Shown here: piece by piece, positions 31,466 to 40,363 of the stretch
Layout of the letters: each line of letters begins with the position of its first letter
Numbering within the stretch: position 1 is the first letter of the stretch
NCBI GenBank assembly: GCA_005402585.1
Contig: BIFP01000071.1
Coordinates: 124,001-188,000, forward strand
Direction: 5' to 3'
DNA: 64,000 bases
Origin: Micromonosporaceae bacterium KJ-029
GTDB taxonomy: Bacteria; Actinomycetota; Actinomycetes; Mycobacteriales; Micromonosporaceae
Position numbers and translations under genes: made by a program
The notes under the pieces: model-generated
Told to the model about the DNA's origin: nothing
The model's database searches: none
Seen by the model: the letters and a program-made list of their open reading frames with translations, nothing else

Positions 31466-33741
31466 TCGTCCCACCGCGGGTGCTCGTCGCCGCCCCCGCC
31501 TCCGGGCAGGGCAAGACGACGGTGGCCACGGGTCTGATGGCGGCGCTGCGGCAGCGCGGCCTGACCGTCAGCGGCCACAAGGTGGGCCCCGACTACATCG
31601 ACCCCGGCTACCACGAGTTGGCCACCGGACGTCGAGGCCGCAATCTCGACCCGTTCCTGCAGGGCGAGCCGCGTGTCCTGCCGCTGCTGCGGCACGGCGC
31701 CACGGTCGGGACACCCGCCGACGTCGCGGTCATCGAGGGTGTGATGGGCCTGCTCGACGGTGCCGTCGGCCGGGCCGGGTTCGCCTCCACCGCGCACGTG
31801 GCCCGGCTGACCCGTACCCCCGTGCTGCTCGTCGTGGACGTCTCCGGCGCCTCGCGCAGCATCGCCGCACTGGTGCACGGCTTCGCCACGTTCGACCCGC
31901 AGCTCACCGTCGCCGGGGTCATACTGAACAAGGTCGGCTCGGTGACCCATGAGGCGGAGATTCGGGAGGCACTCGCCGCCACCGGCGTCCCGGTGCTCGG
32001 TGCACTGCACCGCGATCCGGCGCTGGACACCCCGAGCCGGCACCTCGGCCTGGTGCCGGCCGCCGAGCGGGTCGCCGCCGCGCGACGCACGGTCGGCGCC
32101 CTCGCCGCCTACATCGCCGCCGGGGTCGACCTGGACGCGGTCGTCGCGGTCGCCCGCCGCGCTCCCGCTCTCCCGGGCCCTGCCTGGGACCCGTTCGTCG
32201 AGGTCGGTGGCGTCAGCGTCGACGCGACCGTCGCGGTCGCGTCCGGGTCGGCGTTCACCTTCCGGTACGCCGAAACCGACGAACTGCTCGACGCCGCCGG
32301 CATCCGGCTGGCTTCCGTCGATCCTCTGCACGACCTGGCGTTGCCCGACGGCACCGCCGGGCTCTACCTCGGCGGCGGGTTCCCCGAGGTGTACGCGGAC
32401 GGGCTGGCGGAGAACGCACCGCTGCGCCAGGCGGTGGCCCGCGCCGCGATGGCCGGCCTACCGGTCGTCGCCGAATGCGCCGGGCTGCTCTACCTCGGCC
32501 GGGACCTCGACGGCGCGGCGATGACCGGGGTGCTGCCCGTGCGCGCCCGGATGACCGACCGGCTGGTGCTGGGCTACCGGGAGGCCCGCGCCGCCACCGC
32601 CAGCATGATCGCCGACGTCGACGACCCGGTCACGGGGCACGAGTTCCACCGCACCCGCGTCGAGGCGGATCCCGGGGCGGCGCCCGCCTGGCGGTTCCGG
32701 CCCCGCCCGTCCGCGGCGCACGGCACCGCCGCGCCGACCCTTGACGGCATCGTCGGCGGTCCGGATGGCAACGTGCACGCCTCCTACCTGCACGTGCACT
32801 GGGCCGGGCATCCAGAGTTGGCCGGCCGGTTCGCCGCCGCCGTCCACCGGCAGGCCACCGGATCAGCGCCGCCCGCAGCGGGCACCCGCCCGAGCGCCGC
32901 GGCGACCCGCGGCGGCCCGGCAGCCGGTGGAATACCTGCCCAGCGACCAGCATCGCTGCCCGTTCCGGCATCCACCGCAACCGTCGACCCACCCACCGTC
33001 GGCCGGGTCACCCTCGTGGGCGCCGGCCCCGGCGATCCCGGACTGGTCACGCAGCGGGGGCTGGACCGCCTCGCCGAGGCCGACGTGGTGGTCGCCGACC
33101 GGCTCGTGCCGCACGCCCTGCTGCGGAAGCTGCGCCCCGGGGTACGGGTCATCGACGTGTCGAAGGTGCCGCGTGGCGCGTTCGTCCCTCAGGAACGGAT
33201 CAACCAGATCCTCGTCGAGGAGGCCCACGCCGGGCACCGGGTGGTGCGACTCAAGGGCGGCGATTCGTTCGTCTTCGGCCGGGGCATGGAGGAGGTGCAG
33301 GCGTGCCGGGCCGCTGGCGTGCCGGTGGAGGTGGTGCCGGGAATTTCCAGCGCCATCGCCGTACCGGAGTTGGCCGGGGTGCCGGTGACCCACCGTGGTC
33401 TCACCCAGGGCTTCACCGTGGTGTCGGCCCACCTGCCCCCCGGCGATCCGGGCAGCACCGTCGACTGGGCCGGCGTAGCCCGATCCGGCACCACCATCGT
33501 GCTGCTGATGGCGGTGCAGACCCTGCCCGAGGTGACAGCGGCGCTGCTCGCACACGGGATGGACCCGGCCACCGCGGCGGTCAGCGTCGAGAACGGCGGC
33601 ACCGCCCAGCAGCGGATCCTGCGGGGCCGCCTGGACGACATCGCCGCCGTCGCCGCCACCCACGGCCTGCGCGCACCCGCCATCACCGTCGTGGGCCAGG
33701 TCGCGGCGTTCGCCGACGCCACGCAACTCACGCACGCCTGA
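31459..33741 (+). CDS. cobB-cobA: Fusion of cobyrinate a,c-diamide synthase (CobB) and uroporphyrinogen-III C-methyltransferase (CobA)
   Basis: A 760-residue fusion. Residues 1-455 are CobB: ATP-binding VLVAAPASGQGKTTVATGLM, HKVGPDYIDPGYHELATGR, IEGVMGLLDG, then a class I glutaminase-like domain with VVAECAGLLYLGRDL (Cys nucleophile). A Pro/Ala-rich linker (about 456-510) leads to CobA: GRVTLVGAGPGDPGLVTQRG, VVRLKGGDSFVFGRGMEEVQ, VVPGISSAIAVPELAGVPVT and APAITVVGQV. CobB amidates carboxylates a and c of hydrogenobyrinate, while CobA makes precorrin-2, so the two fused activities act at nearly opposite ends of the pathway. The start overlaps cobO. Confidence 0.92.
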   Translation: MVIVPPRVLVAAPASGQGKTTVATGLMAALRQRGLTVSGHKVGPDYIDPGYHELATGRRGRNLDPFLQGEPRVLPLLRHGATVGTPADVAVIEGVMGLLDGAVGRAGFASTAHVARLTRTPVLLVVDVSGASRSIAALVHGFATFDPQLTVAGVILNKVGSVTHEAEIREALAATGVPVLGALHRDPALDTPSRHLGLVPAAERVAAARRTVGALAAYIAAGVDLDAVVAVARRAPALPGPAWDPFVEVGGVSVDATVAVASGSAFTFRYAETDELLDAAGIRLASVDPLHDLALPDGTAGLYLGGGFPEVYADGLAENAPLRQAVARAAMAGLPVVAECAGLLYLGRDLDGAAMTGVLPVRARMTDRLVLGYREARAATASMIADVDDPVTGHEFHRTRVEADPGAAPAWRFRPRPSAAHGTAAPTLDGIVGGPDGNVHASYLHVHWAGHPELAGRFAAAVHRQATGSAPPAAGTRPSAAATRGGPAAGGIPAQRPASLPVPASTATVDPPTVGRVTLVGAGPGDPGLVTQRGLDRLAEADVVVADRLVPHALLRKLRPGVRVIDVSKVPRGAFVPQERINQILVEEAHAGHRVVRLKGGDSFVFGRGMEEVQACRAAGVPVEVVPGISSAIAVPELAGVPVTHRGLTQGFTVVSAHLPPGDPGSTVDWAGVARSGTTIVLLMAVQTLPEVTAALLAHGMDPATAAVSVENGGTAQQRILRGRLDDIAAVAATHGLRAPAITVVGQVAAFADATQLTHA

Positions 33742-33780
33742 GCACCACCTGGTTCGGTGCCGGCGAACAGATATGAGGTG

Positions 33781-34605
33781 ATGAACACTGTGAACGAAGG
33801 GAAACAGCCCCTCGGCGGTCGCTCTGACCTGATGACCGCAATGGAGCAGAACCTCGCCGAACATGCCTGTCACCTGCACCGCCATGTGGCGCGCGCGACC
33901 GTTATCGAAACCGACGACCTCCTGATCGCCGACAGCGGCCTGGACGACGACACCTTCAACATCGTCGCGGCGGCGCGTCTCACGCCGGACACCGCCCCGA
34001 CCCGGATCGCGCAGACCCTGCAGGCACTGGCCACCACCGGGCGTCCCTTCTCGTGGTGGGTGGGCCCGGCCTCCACGCCAGCGGATCTCGCCTCGCTCCT
34101 GGAAAACGCCGGGCTCCAGGCATCGGAGACCGAGACCGGCATGTGGCAGGACCTCCGTGCGACCCCACCCCAGCAACCCGCGGTGGACCTGACCATCCGC
34201 CGGGTGAGGACCCCCGGGCAGCTCGCCGACTACTCGACCGTCCTGGCTGCGAACTGGAACCCACCGGCCGCCACGGTGCGCCGCTTCTTCGCCGATGCCG
34301 CCGACTGGGCCCTCGCCCCCGACTGCCCCGCTCGCTACCTGGTCGGCTACGTCGACGGCCGTCCCGTCTGCTCGGCTGAGGTCTTCCTCCACTCAACAGT
34401 CGCTGGGATCTACAACATCGCCACCCTGGCGACCGACCGTCGACGCGGCTACGGCAGCGCCATCACCCTGGCGACCCTGCACACCGCGTACGACGCGGGC
34501 TACCGCACCGTGGTCCTGCAAGCATCCTCCGCGGGCGAACCCGTCTACCGCCGGCTTGGGTTCCAATCCTGCGGCCGCTTCACCGAGTACGCCATCACTC
34601 CCTGA
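33781..34605 (+). CDS. GNAT-family N-acetyltransferase
   Basis: A 274-residue protein. The C-terminal half is the GNAT fold: DGRPVCSAEVFLHSTVAGIY, the acetyl-CoA loop TLATDRRRGYGSAITLATLH and YRTVVLQASSAGEPVYRRLG. The N-terminal half is a divergent GNAT-like or unrelated domain (FNIVAAARLTPD, PFSWWVGPASTPADLASLLE). ATG 33781 is preferred because gaggtg precedes it; a GTG at 33757 is in frame. It sits between cob units but is not a known cobalamin enzyme, and its substrate is unknown. Confidence 0.8.
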   Translation: MNTVNEGKQPLGGRSDLMTAMEQNLAEHACHLHRHVARATVIETDDLLIADSGLDDDTFNIVAAARLTPDTAPTRIAQTLQALATTGRPFSWWVGPASTPADLASLLENAGLQASETETGMWQDLRATPPQQPAVDLTIRRVRTPGQLADYSTVLAANWNPPAATVRRFFADAADWALAPDCPARYLVGYVDGRPVCSAEVFLHSTVAGIYNIATLATDRRRGYGSAITLATLHTAYDAGYRTVVLQASSAGEPVYRRLGFQSCGRFTEYAITP

Positions 34606-34653
34606 ACCAGACCGCGCAGCAGTACGAGTTACCACTTGACCAAACCCACAGGG

Positions 34654-34682
34654 GCCCCCGGGGCCGGAGCGGTCCCGGGGGC
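34654..34682. terminator. GC-rich hairpin between convergent GNAT and cobN genes
   Basis: Arms 34654-34662 (gcccccggg) and 34674-34682 (cccgggggc) are perfect complements around an 11-nt loop. It lies between the two convergent stop codons, so a bidirectional terminator is likely. Confidence 0.7.
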
Positions 34683-34692
34683 GGAACAGTTG

Positions 34693-37600
34693 TCAGCCGG
34701 CGTCCTCCAGGTCACCCTCGACGTCCAGGTACGCCTGCCGCAGCGCGTCCATCACCGCCGGGTCCGGCTTGGCCCACAACCCCCGGTCGGCGGCCTCGGT
34801 GAGCCGCTCGACGATGCCACGCAGCGCCCACGGGTTCGACCGGCGCAGGAACTGCTGGTTCTCCGGGTCCAGCACGTAGCTCTGCGCGAGCTGCTCGTAC
34901 ATCCAGTCGGCGACCACCCCGGCGGTCGCGTCGTATCCGAACAGGTAGTCCACCGTGGCGGTCATCTCGAACGCACCCTTGTAGCCGTGCCGGCGCATCG
35001 CGGCGAGCCAGCGCGGGTTGACCACCCGGGCCCGGAACACCCGCGCGGTCTCCTCGGTCAACGACCGGGTCCGCGCCGCGTCCGGGGTGGTGCTGTCGCC
35101 GATATAGGCGCGCGGTGCCTGCCCCGTCAACGCCCGCACCGTGGCGATCATCCCGCCGTGGTACTGGAAGTAGTCGTCGGAGTCGGCGATGTCGTGCTCA
35201 CGGGTGTCGGTGTTCTTCGCCGCCACCGCGATCCGCCGGTACGCCGACTCCATGTCCTCCCGGGCCGGCCGTCCGTCGAGGTCGCGGCCGTAGGCGAAAC
35301 CACCCCACACTGTGTACACCTCGGCCAGGTCGGCGTCGTCACGCCAGTTGCCGCTGTCGATCAGCGGCAGCAGCCCCGCCCCGTACGCCCCGGGCTTGGA
35401 GCCGAAGATGCGGGTGGTGGCGCGGCGGTCGTCGCCGTGCCGGGCGGCGTCGGCGCGGGCGTGCGCGGCCAGATAGTTGTCCTCGTCCGGCTCGTCGAGG
35501 GCGGCCACAGCCCGGATCGCGTCATCCAGCAGCAGCACCACGTGCGGGAAGGCGTCCCGGAAGAAGCCGCTGATGCGCAGCGTCACGTCGATGCGGGGCC
35601 GGCCCAGGTCGGCCAGCGGGATGATCTCGAAGCCGGTGACTCGCCGGGACGCGGGATCCCAGGTCGGCTGTACGCCGATGAGCGCGAGCACCTCGGCGAT
35701 GTCGTCGCCGGCGGTACGCATCGCCGACGTGCCCCACGCCGACAGGCCGACCGAGCGGGGCCAGTCGCCGGTGTCGCGGCGATACCGCTCCAGCAGCGAG
35801 GTGGCCATGGCCTGACCGGTTTCCCAGGCCAGCCGGCTGGGGATCGCCTTCGGGTCGACGGTGTAGAAGTTGCGGCCGGTCGGCAGCACGTTCACCAGAC
35901 CGCGCAGGGGCGAGCCGCTCGGCCCGGCGGGCACATAGCCGCCGTCGAGGGCGTGCAGGACCGCGTCGAGTTCCCCGGCGGTGCCGGCCAGCCGCGGCGC
36001 GACCTCAGTGGTGGCGAAGGTGAGCACCCGCCGAACAGCGTCGGCGTGTTCGTCGTCCGCGCCGAGCACCTCCGCGCAGACCTGCTCCACCGCCTCGGAC
36101 GCCCAGCCGTGGCCCTCCATCGCCTCGACCAGCCGCCGCGCCACCGCCTCGATCCGGTCCACCTCGGCGGTCTGCTCTGCCGCGGACTCGTCGAGGCCGA
36201 GCGCGGAGCGCAGCCCGGGCACGGCATCGGCCTGCCCGCCGAACACCTGACGGGCCCGCAGGATGGCCAGCATCAGGTTGACCCGCGCCTCACCGGTGGG
36301 GGCGTGACCGAGGATGTGCAGGCCGTCGCGGATCTGGGCGTCCTTGACCTCGCACAGCCACCCGTCGACGTGCAGCAGGAAATCGTCGAACTCGGCGTCG
36401 TGCGGCCGCTGCTCCAACCCCAGGTCGTGGTCGAGCCGGGCCGCCTGGATGAGCGTCCAGATCTGTCCCCGGATGGCGGGCAACTTCGCCGGGTCCATGG
36501 TGGCGATGTTGGCGTGCTCGTCGAGCAGCTGCTCCAGCCGCGCGATGTCGCCGTAGCTCTCCGCCCGCGCCATCGGCGGCACCAGGTGGTCCACGATGGT
36601 GGCGTGTGCCCGCCGCTTGGCCTGCGCGCCCTCGCCCGGGTCGTTGACCAGGAACGGATAGATCAGCGGCAGCTCACCCAGCACCGCGTCCGGGCCGCAG
36701 CTCGCACTCAGGCCGAGGTTCTTGCCGGGCAGCCACTCCAGCGACCCGTGCTTGCCCAGGTGCACCACGGCATGCGCACCGAACTGCTCGTCCAGCCACC
36801 GGTACGCGGCCAGGTAGTGGTGCGTCGGCGGCAGGTCCGGGTCGTGGTAGATGGCCACCGGGTTCTCCCCGAACCCGCGCGGCGGCTGGATCATCAGCAG
36901 CACGTTGCCGGCGCGCAGACCCGCCAGCACGATCTCACCGTCCCCGCCGCCGGACCGGTCGACGAACAGCTCGCCCGGCGGCGGCCCCCAGTGCGCGGTC
37001 ATCGCCTCCCGCAACTCGGCCGGCAGCGCGTCGAACCAGCGGCGGTAGGTGGCCGCCGGCACCCGTACCGGATTCCCGGCCAGCTTCTCCTCGGTGAGCC
37101 ACTCCGGGTCCTGCCCGCCGGCGGCGATCAGCGCGTGGATGAGCCGGTCACCGTCGGCGTCCTCACCGTCGCCGCCGGGCACCAGGCCGGGCAGCGCGTC
37201 CGGGCCCTCGACCTGGCCGACGTCATAACCCCTCTCGCGCAGCGCCCGCAGCAGCCGCACCGCGCTGGCGGGGGTGTCCAACCCGACGGCGTTGCCGACC
37301 CGGGCGTGCTTGGTCGGGTACGCCGACAACACCACCGCGATCCGCCGTTCGGCGGGCGCAACGCGCCGCAGGCGGGCGTGCCGTACCGCGATCCCGGCGA
37401 CCCGGCGGGCACGTTCCGCATCGGCGACGTAGTGCGGCAGCCCGTCGGCGTCGGTCTCCTTGAACGAGAACGGCACCGTGATCAGCCGGCCGTCGAACTC
37501 CGGCACCGCCACCTGGGTGGCCGCGTCCAACGGGCTGAGCCCGTCGTCGCTGTCGGCCCAGGTCGCCCGGTCCTGGGTGAGCGCCAGCGCCTGCAGGATG

Positions 37601-38331
37601 GGCACGTCCAGCGCGGCCAGCGCACCGACGTCCCAGGACTCGTCGGCACCGCCGGCGGACGCCTCCGCCGGCCGGGTACCCCCGGCGGCGAGGACCGTGA
37701 CCAGCAGCGCGTCGGCGCGGCCGAGGGTCTCCAGCAGCCCCGCGTCGGGGCTACGGAGGCTGGCGCAGAACACCGGCAGCGGCACCCCGCCGGCCTCCTC
37801 GACCGCCGTGCAGAGCGCTTCGACGAAGGCGGTGTTGCCGCTGAGCTGATGTGCCCGGTAGTAGAGGATGCCCACCGTCGGGCCGGCGATCGTGGCCGCC
37901 GGCCGTGACATCACCCCCCAGCTGGGCTGCTCGACCGGTGGCGCGAACCCGTGCCCGGTCAGCAGCACCGTGTCGCTCAGGAAGGCGTGCAGTTCCCGCA
38001 GGTTGTCCGGCCCGCCCTGAGCCAGATAGGCGTGCGCCTGCGCAGCGATGCCCTGCGGCACCGTGGAACGCGCCATCAGGTCCGCATCCGGCAGCTGCTC
38101 GCCGCCCAACGCCACCGCCGGCACGTCACCGCCGAGCAGCTCGTCCAGGCCACGCTGCCACATCCGGTAGCCGCCGAGGATGCGCACTACCACGAGCTCG
38201 ACACCGGCCAGCAGCTTGGCCAACGCCTCGGGTTCCTCACCTACGCGGGCCGGGTTGGCCAGCCGGTACGCCGCGCCGCTGGCCCGGGCGCTGAGCAGAT
38301 CGGTGTCCGAGGTGGACAGCAACAAGATCAT
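34693..38331 (-). CDS. cobN: Cobaltochelatase large subunit CobN
   Basis: A 1212-residue protein of normal CobN length. Family landmarks are ILLLSTSDTDLLSAR at the start, VVRILGGYRMWQRGLDEL, GPTVGILYYRAHQLSGNTAF, VHLGKHGSLEWLPGKNLGLS and AWGTSAMRTAGDDIAEVLAL. It is the catalytic chelatase subunit that binds hydrogenobyrinate a,c-diamide and Co(II). Its AAA+ partner is the ChlI/ChlD-type protein encoded at 28779. ATG 38331 is chosen because gaggag precedes it by about 8 bases and the conserved region begins there. A cobalamin riboswitch lies just upstream. Confidence 0.95.
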   Translation of the reverse strand: MILLLSTSDTDLLSARASGAAYRLANPARVGEEPEALAKLLAGVELVVVRILGGYRMWQRGLDELLGGDVPAVALGGEQLPDADLMARSTVPQGIAAQAHAYLAQGGPDNLRELHAFLSDTVLLTGHGFAPPVEQPSWGVMSRPAATIAGPTVGILYYRAHQLSGNTAFVEALCTAVEEAGGVPLPVFCASLRSPDAGLLETLGRADALLVTVLAAGGTRPAEASAGGADESWDVGALAALDVPILQALALTQDRATWADSDDGLSPLDAATQVAVPEFDGRLITVPFSFKETDADGLPHYVADAERARRVAGIAVRHARLRRVAPAERRIAVVLSAYPTKHARVGNAVGLDTPASAVRLLRALRERGYDVGQVEGPDALPGLVPGGDGEDADGDRLIHALIAAGGQDPEWLTEEKLAGNPVRVPAATYRRWFDALPAELREAMTAHWGPPPGELFVDRSGGGDGEIVLAGLRAGNVLLMIQPPRGFGENPVAIYHDPDLPPTHHYLAAYRWLDEQFGAHAVVHLGKHGSLEWLPGKNLGLSASCGPDAVLGELPLIYPFLVNDPGEGAQAKRRAHATIVDHLVPPMARAESYGDIARLEQLLDEHANIATMDPAKLPAIRGQIWTLIQAARLDHDLGLEQRPHDAEFDDFLLHVDGWLCEVKDAQIRDGLHILGHAPTGEARVNLMLAILRARQVFGGQADAVPGLRSALGLDESAAEQTAEVDRIEAVARRLVEAMEGHGWASEAVEQVCAEVLGADDEHADAVRRVLTFATTEVAPRLAGTAGELDAVLHALDGGYVPAGPSGSPLRGLVNVLPTGRNFYTVDPKAIPSRLAWETGQAMATSLLERYRRDTGDWPRSVGLSAWGTSAMRTAGDDIAEVLALIGVQPTWDPASRRVTGFEIIPLADLGRPRIDVTLRISGFFRDAFPHVVLLLDDAIRAVAALDEPDEDNYLAAHARADAARHGDDRRATTRIFGSKPGAYGAGLLPLIDSGNWRDDADLAEVYTVWGGFAYGRDLDGRPAREDMESAYRRIAVAAKNTDTREHDIADSDDYFQYHGGMIATVRALTGQAPRAYIGDSTTPDAARTRSLTEETARVFRARVVNPRWLAAMRRHGYKGAFEMTATVDYLFGYDATAGVVADWMYEQLAQSYVLDPENQQFLRRSNPWALRGIVERLTEAADRGLWAKPDPAVMDALRQAYLDVEGDLEDAG

Positions 38332-38374
38332 GCGTGACTCCTCCCCGGGTCCGCGCCCGAGGTCGTCGGTCGCG

Positions 38375-38475
38375 GTCGACCGGAGTGTCTGGCTCCCGGC
38401 CCGGCACCTGACGTGCCGAGCCGGTGACAGTGGCGGGACCGCCCCGGACTCGCACCGGGTTCCTCCACGCCGACC
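38375..38475 (-). promoter_or_regulatory. Cobalamin riboswitch upstream of cobN
   Basis: Read on the minus strand, the element has ggaacccggtgcgagtccgg, then ggcggtcccgccactgt (the conserved GCCACTG segment), and the B12-box-like cgggagccagacactccgg (38381-38399 on the plus strand). It ends about 45 bases before the cobN ATG, so it may control ribosome access or termination. The aptamer is shorter than the one upstream of the chelatase operon. Confidence 0.85.
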
Positions 38476-38532
38476 GCGTGATGCTGATCTCGACGCGGAT
38501 CCGCGCCGAGAGCCCGACTCTACGATGGGCGG

Positions 38533-39735
38533 GTGCCCGCTGTCTCCTCCGCACCCGGCCGCTTCGAGGGCGACCGCTGTCCTGGAATCCTGCGGGCCCA
38601 TCAGGCCGCCGACGGGTTGCTGGTGCGGATACGCATCCCCGGGGGCCGGCTCAGCGTCCCGCAACTGCGCCGCCTGGCCATGGCCGCCCGGTGCCACGCC
38701 GACGGCACGCTGGAGCTGACCTCACGGGGAAACGTGCAACTACGCGGCATCCCCGACCCGTACGTCGTCGACCGGGTCGCCGCCGTTCTGGTGGAGTCCG
38801 GGCTGCTGCCCAGCGCCACCCACGAACGGGTCCGCAACATCGTCGCCTCACCCCTGAGCGGCCTGGACACCGGCGGTCACCTCGACGTGCGGCCCCTGGT
38901 GGCCGCCGTCGATGCGGCAATCTGCGCCGCCGACGACCTCACCGCGCTCAGCGGCCGGTTCCTGATCGCCCTCGACGACGGCCGCGGTGACGTCGCCGCA
39001 CTCGGCGCCGACCTGTGCTGGAGCGCCGGCAGCGGCGCGCTGCTGCTGGCCGGCCGCGACCTCGGCCTGCGGGCCGCCGCCGGCGAGGTCCCCGAGGCAC
39101 TGGTCGCCGCCGCCCGGGCGTTCCTGCACCAGCGCGGCGTTCGGCCAGATGTGTGGCGCCTCGCCGACCTGCCGCACGCGCCTGCGGCGATCGTCGTCAC
39201 GCTCGGCGGCCCGCACGCCGACCCGCTCGACCCGCCGCACGGCACCCCGCCTCAGGTCGGCCCACACCCGGACGGCTTCGTCGTCGCAGCGGCACCACTG
39301 GGCCGGCTCACCGCCGACCAGGCCGACACCGTGGCCGCCCTGGCCGACGGGCCCGTGGTGGTGACCCCGTGGCGCACCATCGTCGTGCCCGGGCCGCCCA
39401 CGGCGACGACGACCTGGCTGGCCGAGGTCGGGCTCATCGCCGATCCGGCGTCGCCCTGGGTGGGCGTGACCGCCTGCACCGGCCGGCCAGGCTGCGGCAA
39501 TGCTCTGGCCGACGTACGCGCCGACGCGGCGGCCACCCTCGCCGCCGCCGACCCGCCCGCCGCCGGTGCGCTTCCCCTGCACTGGGCCGGCTGTGACCGC
39601 TGCTGCGGGCGGCCCGCCGGCCTGGCCGCCGTCGCTGTGGCCACCGGCGCCGGCTACCGTGTCGCGAGTCCCCGCGGGGATGATCATCACGGCCCGCTGC
39701 CCGAGCGGGTGGCACAGGCACGGAGACCTTCATGA
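38533..39735 (+). CDS. cobG: Precorrin-3B synthase-like nitrite/sulfite reductase-family protein CobG
   Basis: A 400-residue protein with the ferredoxin-like half-domain (DGLLVRIRIPGGRLSVPQLR, GTLELTSRGNVQLRGI) and the Fe-S/siroheme-type Cys motifs TACTGRPGCGNA and WAGCDRCCG. CobG is the oxygen-dependent enzyme that makes precorrin-3B, so its presence shows the aerobic route. The GTG at 38533 follows gatgggcgg. It diverges from cobN and overlaps cobH by four bases. Confidence 0.9.
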   Translation: MPAVSSAPGRFEGDRCPGILRAHQAADGLLVRIRIPGGRLSVPQLRRLAMAARCHADGTLELTSRGNVQLRGIPDPYVVDRVAAVLVESGLLPSATHERVRNIVASPLSGLDTGGHLDVRPLVAAVDAAICAADDLTALSGRFLIALDDGRGDVAALGADLCWSAGSGALLLAGRDLGLRAAAGEVPEALVAAARAFLHQRGVRPDVWRLADLPHAPAAIVVTLGGPHADPLDPPHGTPPQVGPHPDGFVVAAAPLGRLTADQADTVAALADGPVVVTPWRTIVVPGPPTATTTWLAEVGLIADPASPWVGVTACTGRPGCGNALADVRADAAATLAAADPPAAGALPLHWAGCDRCCGRPAGLAAVAVATGAGYRVASPRGDDHHGPLPERVAQARRPS

Positions 39736-40361
39736 GCTACGACTACGTCCGCGACGGCGCGGAGATCTACCGCCGCTCGTTCGCCACCATCCGCGCCGAG
39801 GCCGACCTGTCCCGCTTCCCCGCCGACGTGTCCCGGGTGGTGGTCCGGATGATCCACGCCAGCGGCATGGTCGACCTGGTCGACGACGTGGACGCCCACC
39901 CCGAGGTGGTCGCCGCGGGCCACGCGGCCCTGAAAGCGGGCGCGCCGGTGCTGTGCGACGCGGCAATGGTCGCCGCCGGGATCACCCGCAGCCGGCTGCC
40001 CGCCGACAACGACGTGCTCTGCACGCTGCGTGACCCGGCGGTGCCGGACCTGGCCCGGAAGCTGGGCTCCACCCGCAGCGCGGCGGCGATGCAGCTGTGG
40101 CGGGACCGGCTCCACGGAGCAGTGGTGGCGATCGGCAACGCGCCCACATCACTGTTCCGGCTGCTGGAGATGATCGACGAGGGTGCCGGCCGGCCGGCCG
40201 CCATCATCGGGGTGCCCGTCGGGTTCATCGGCGCAGCCGAATCCAAGCAGGCCCTCGCCGCACATCAGGCAGCGGTTCCGTACCTGGTCGTGCACGGCCG
40301 CCGCGGCGGCAGCGCCGTCACCGCGGCGGCGGTGAACGGCATCGCAAGCGAGGTGGAGTGA
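39732..40361 (+). CDS. cobH: Precorrin-8X methylmutase CobH
   Basis: A 209-residue enzyme. Hallmarks are YDYVRDGAEIYRRSFATIRA, VVRMIHASGMVDLVDDV (with the catalytic His), APVLCDAAMVAAGITRSRLP, and IIGVPVGFIGAAESKQAL near the end. It moves the methyl group from C-11 to C-12 to form hydrogenobyrinate. The ATG overlaps the cobG stop (ATGA). Confidence 0.95.
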   Translation: MSYDYVRDGAEIYRRSFATIRAEADLSRFPADVSRVVVRMIHASGMVDLVDDVDAHPEVVAAGHAALKAGAPVLCDAAMVAAGITRSRLPADNDVLCTLRDPAVPDLARKLGSTRSAAAMQLWRDRLHGAVVAIGNAPTSLFRLLEMIDEGAGRPAAIIGVPVGFIGAAESKQALAAHQAAVPYLVVHGRRGGSAVTAAAVNGIASEVE

Positions 40362-40363
40362 CG

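Noticed and set aside
34636..37908. 1090-codon plus-strand frame opposite cobN
   Set aside because: It is a GC-skew shadow of the CobN gene; composition is Arg/Gly/Pro/Val noise and no domain is visible.
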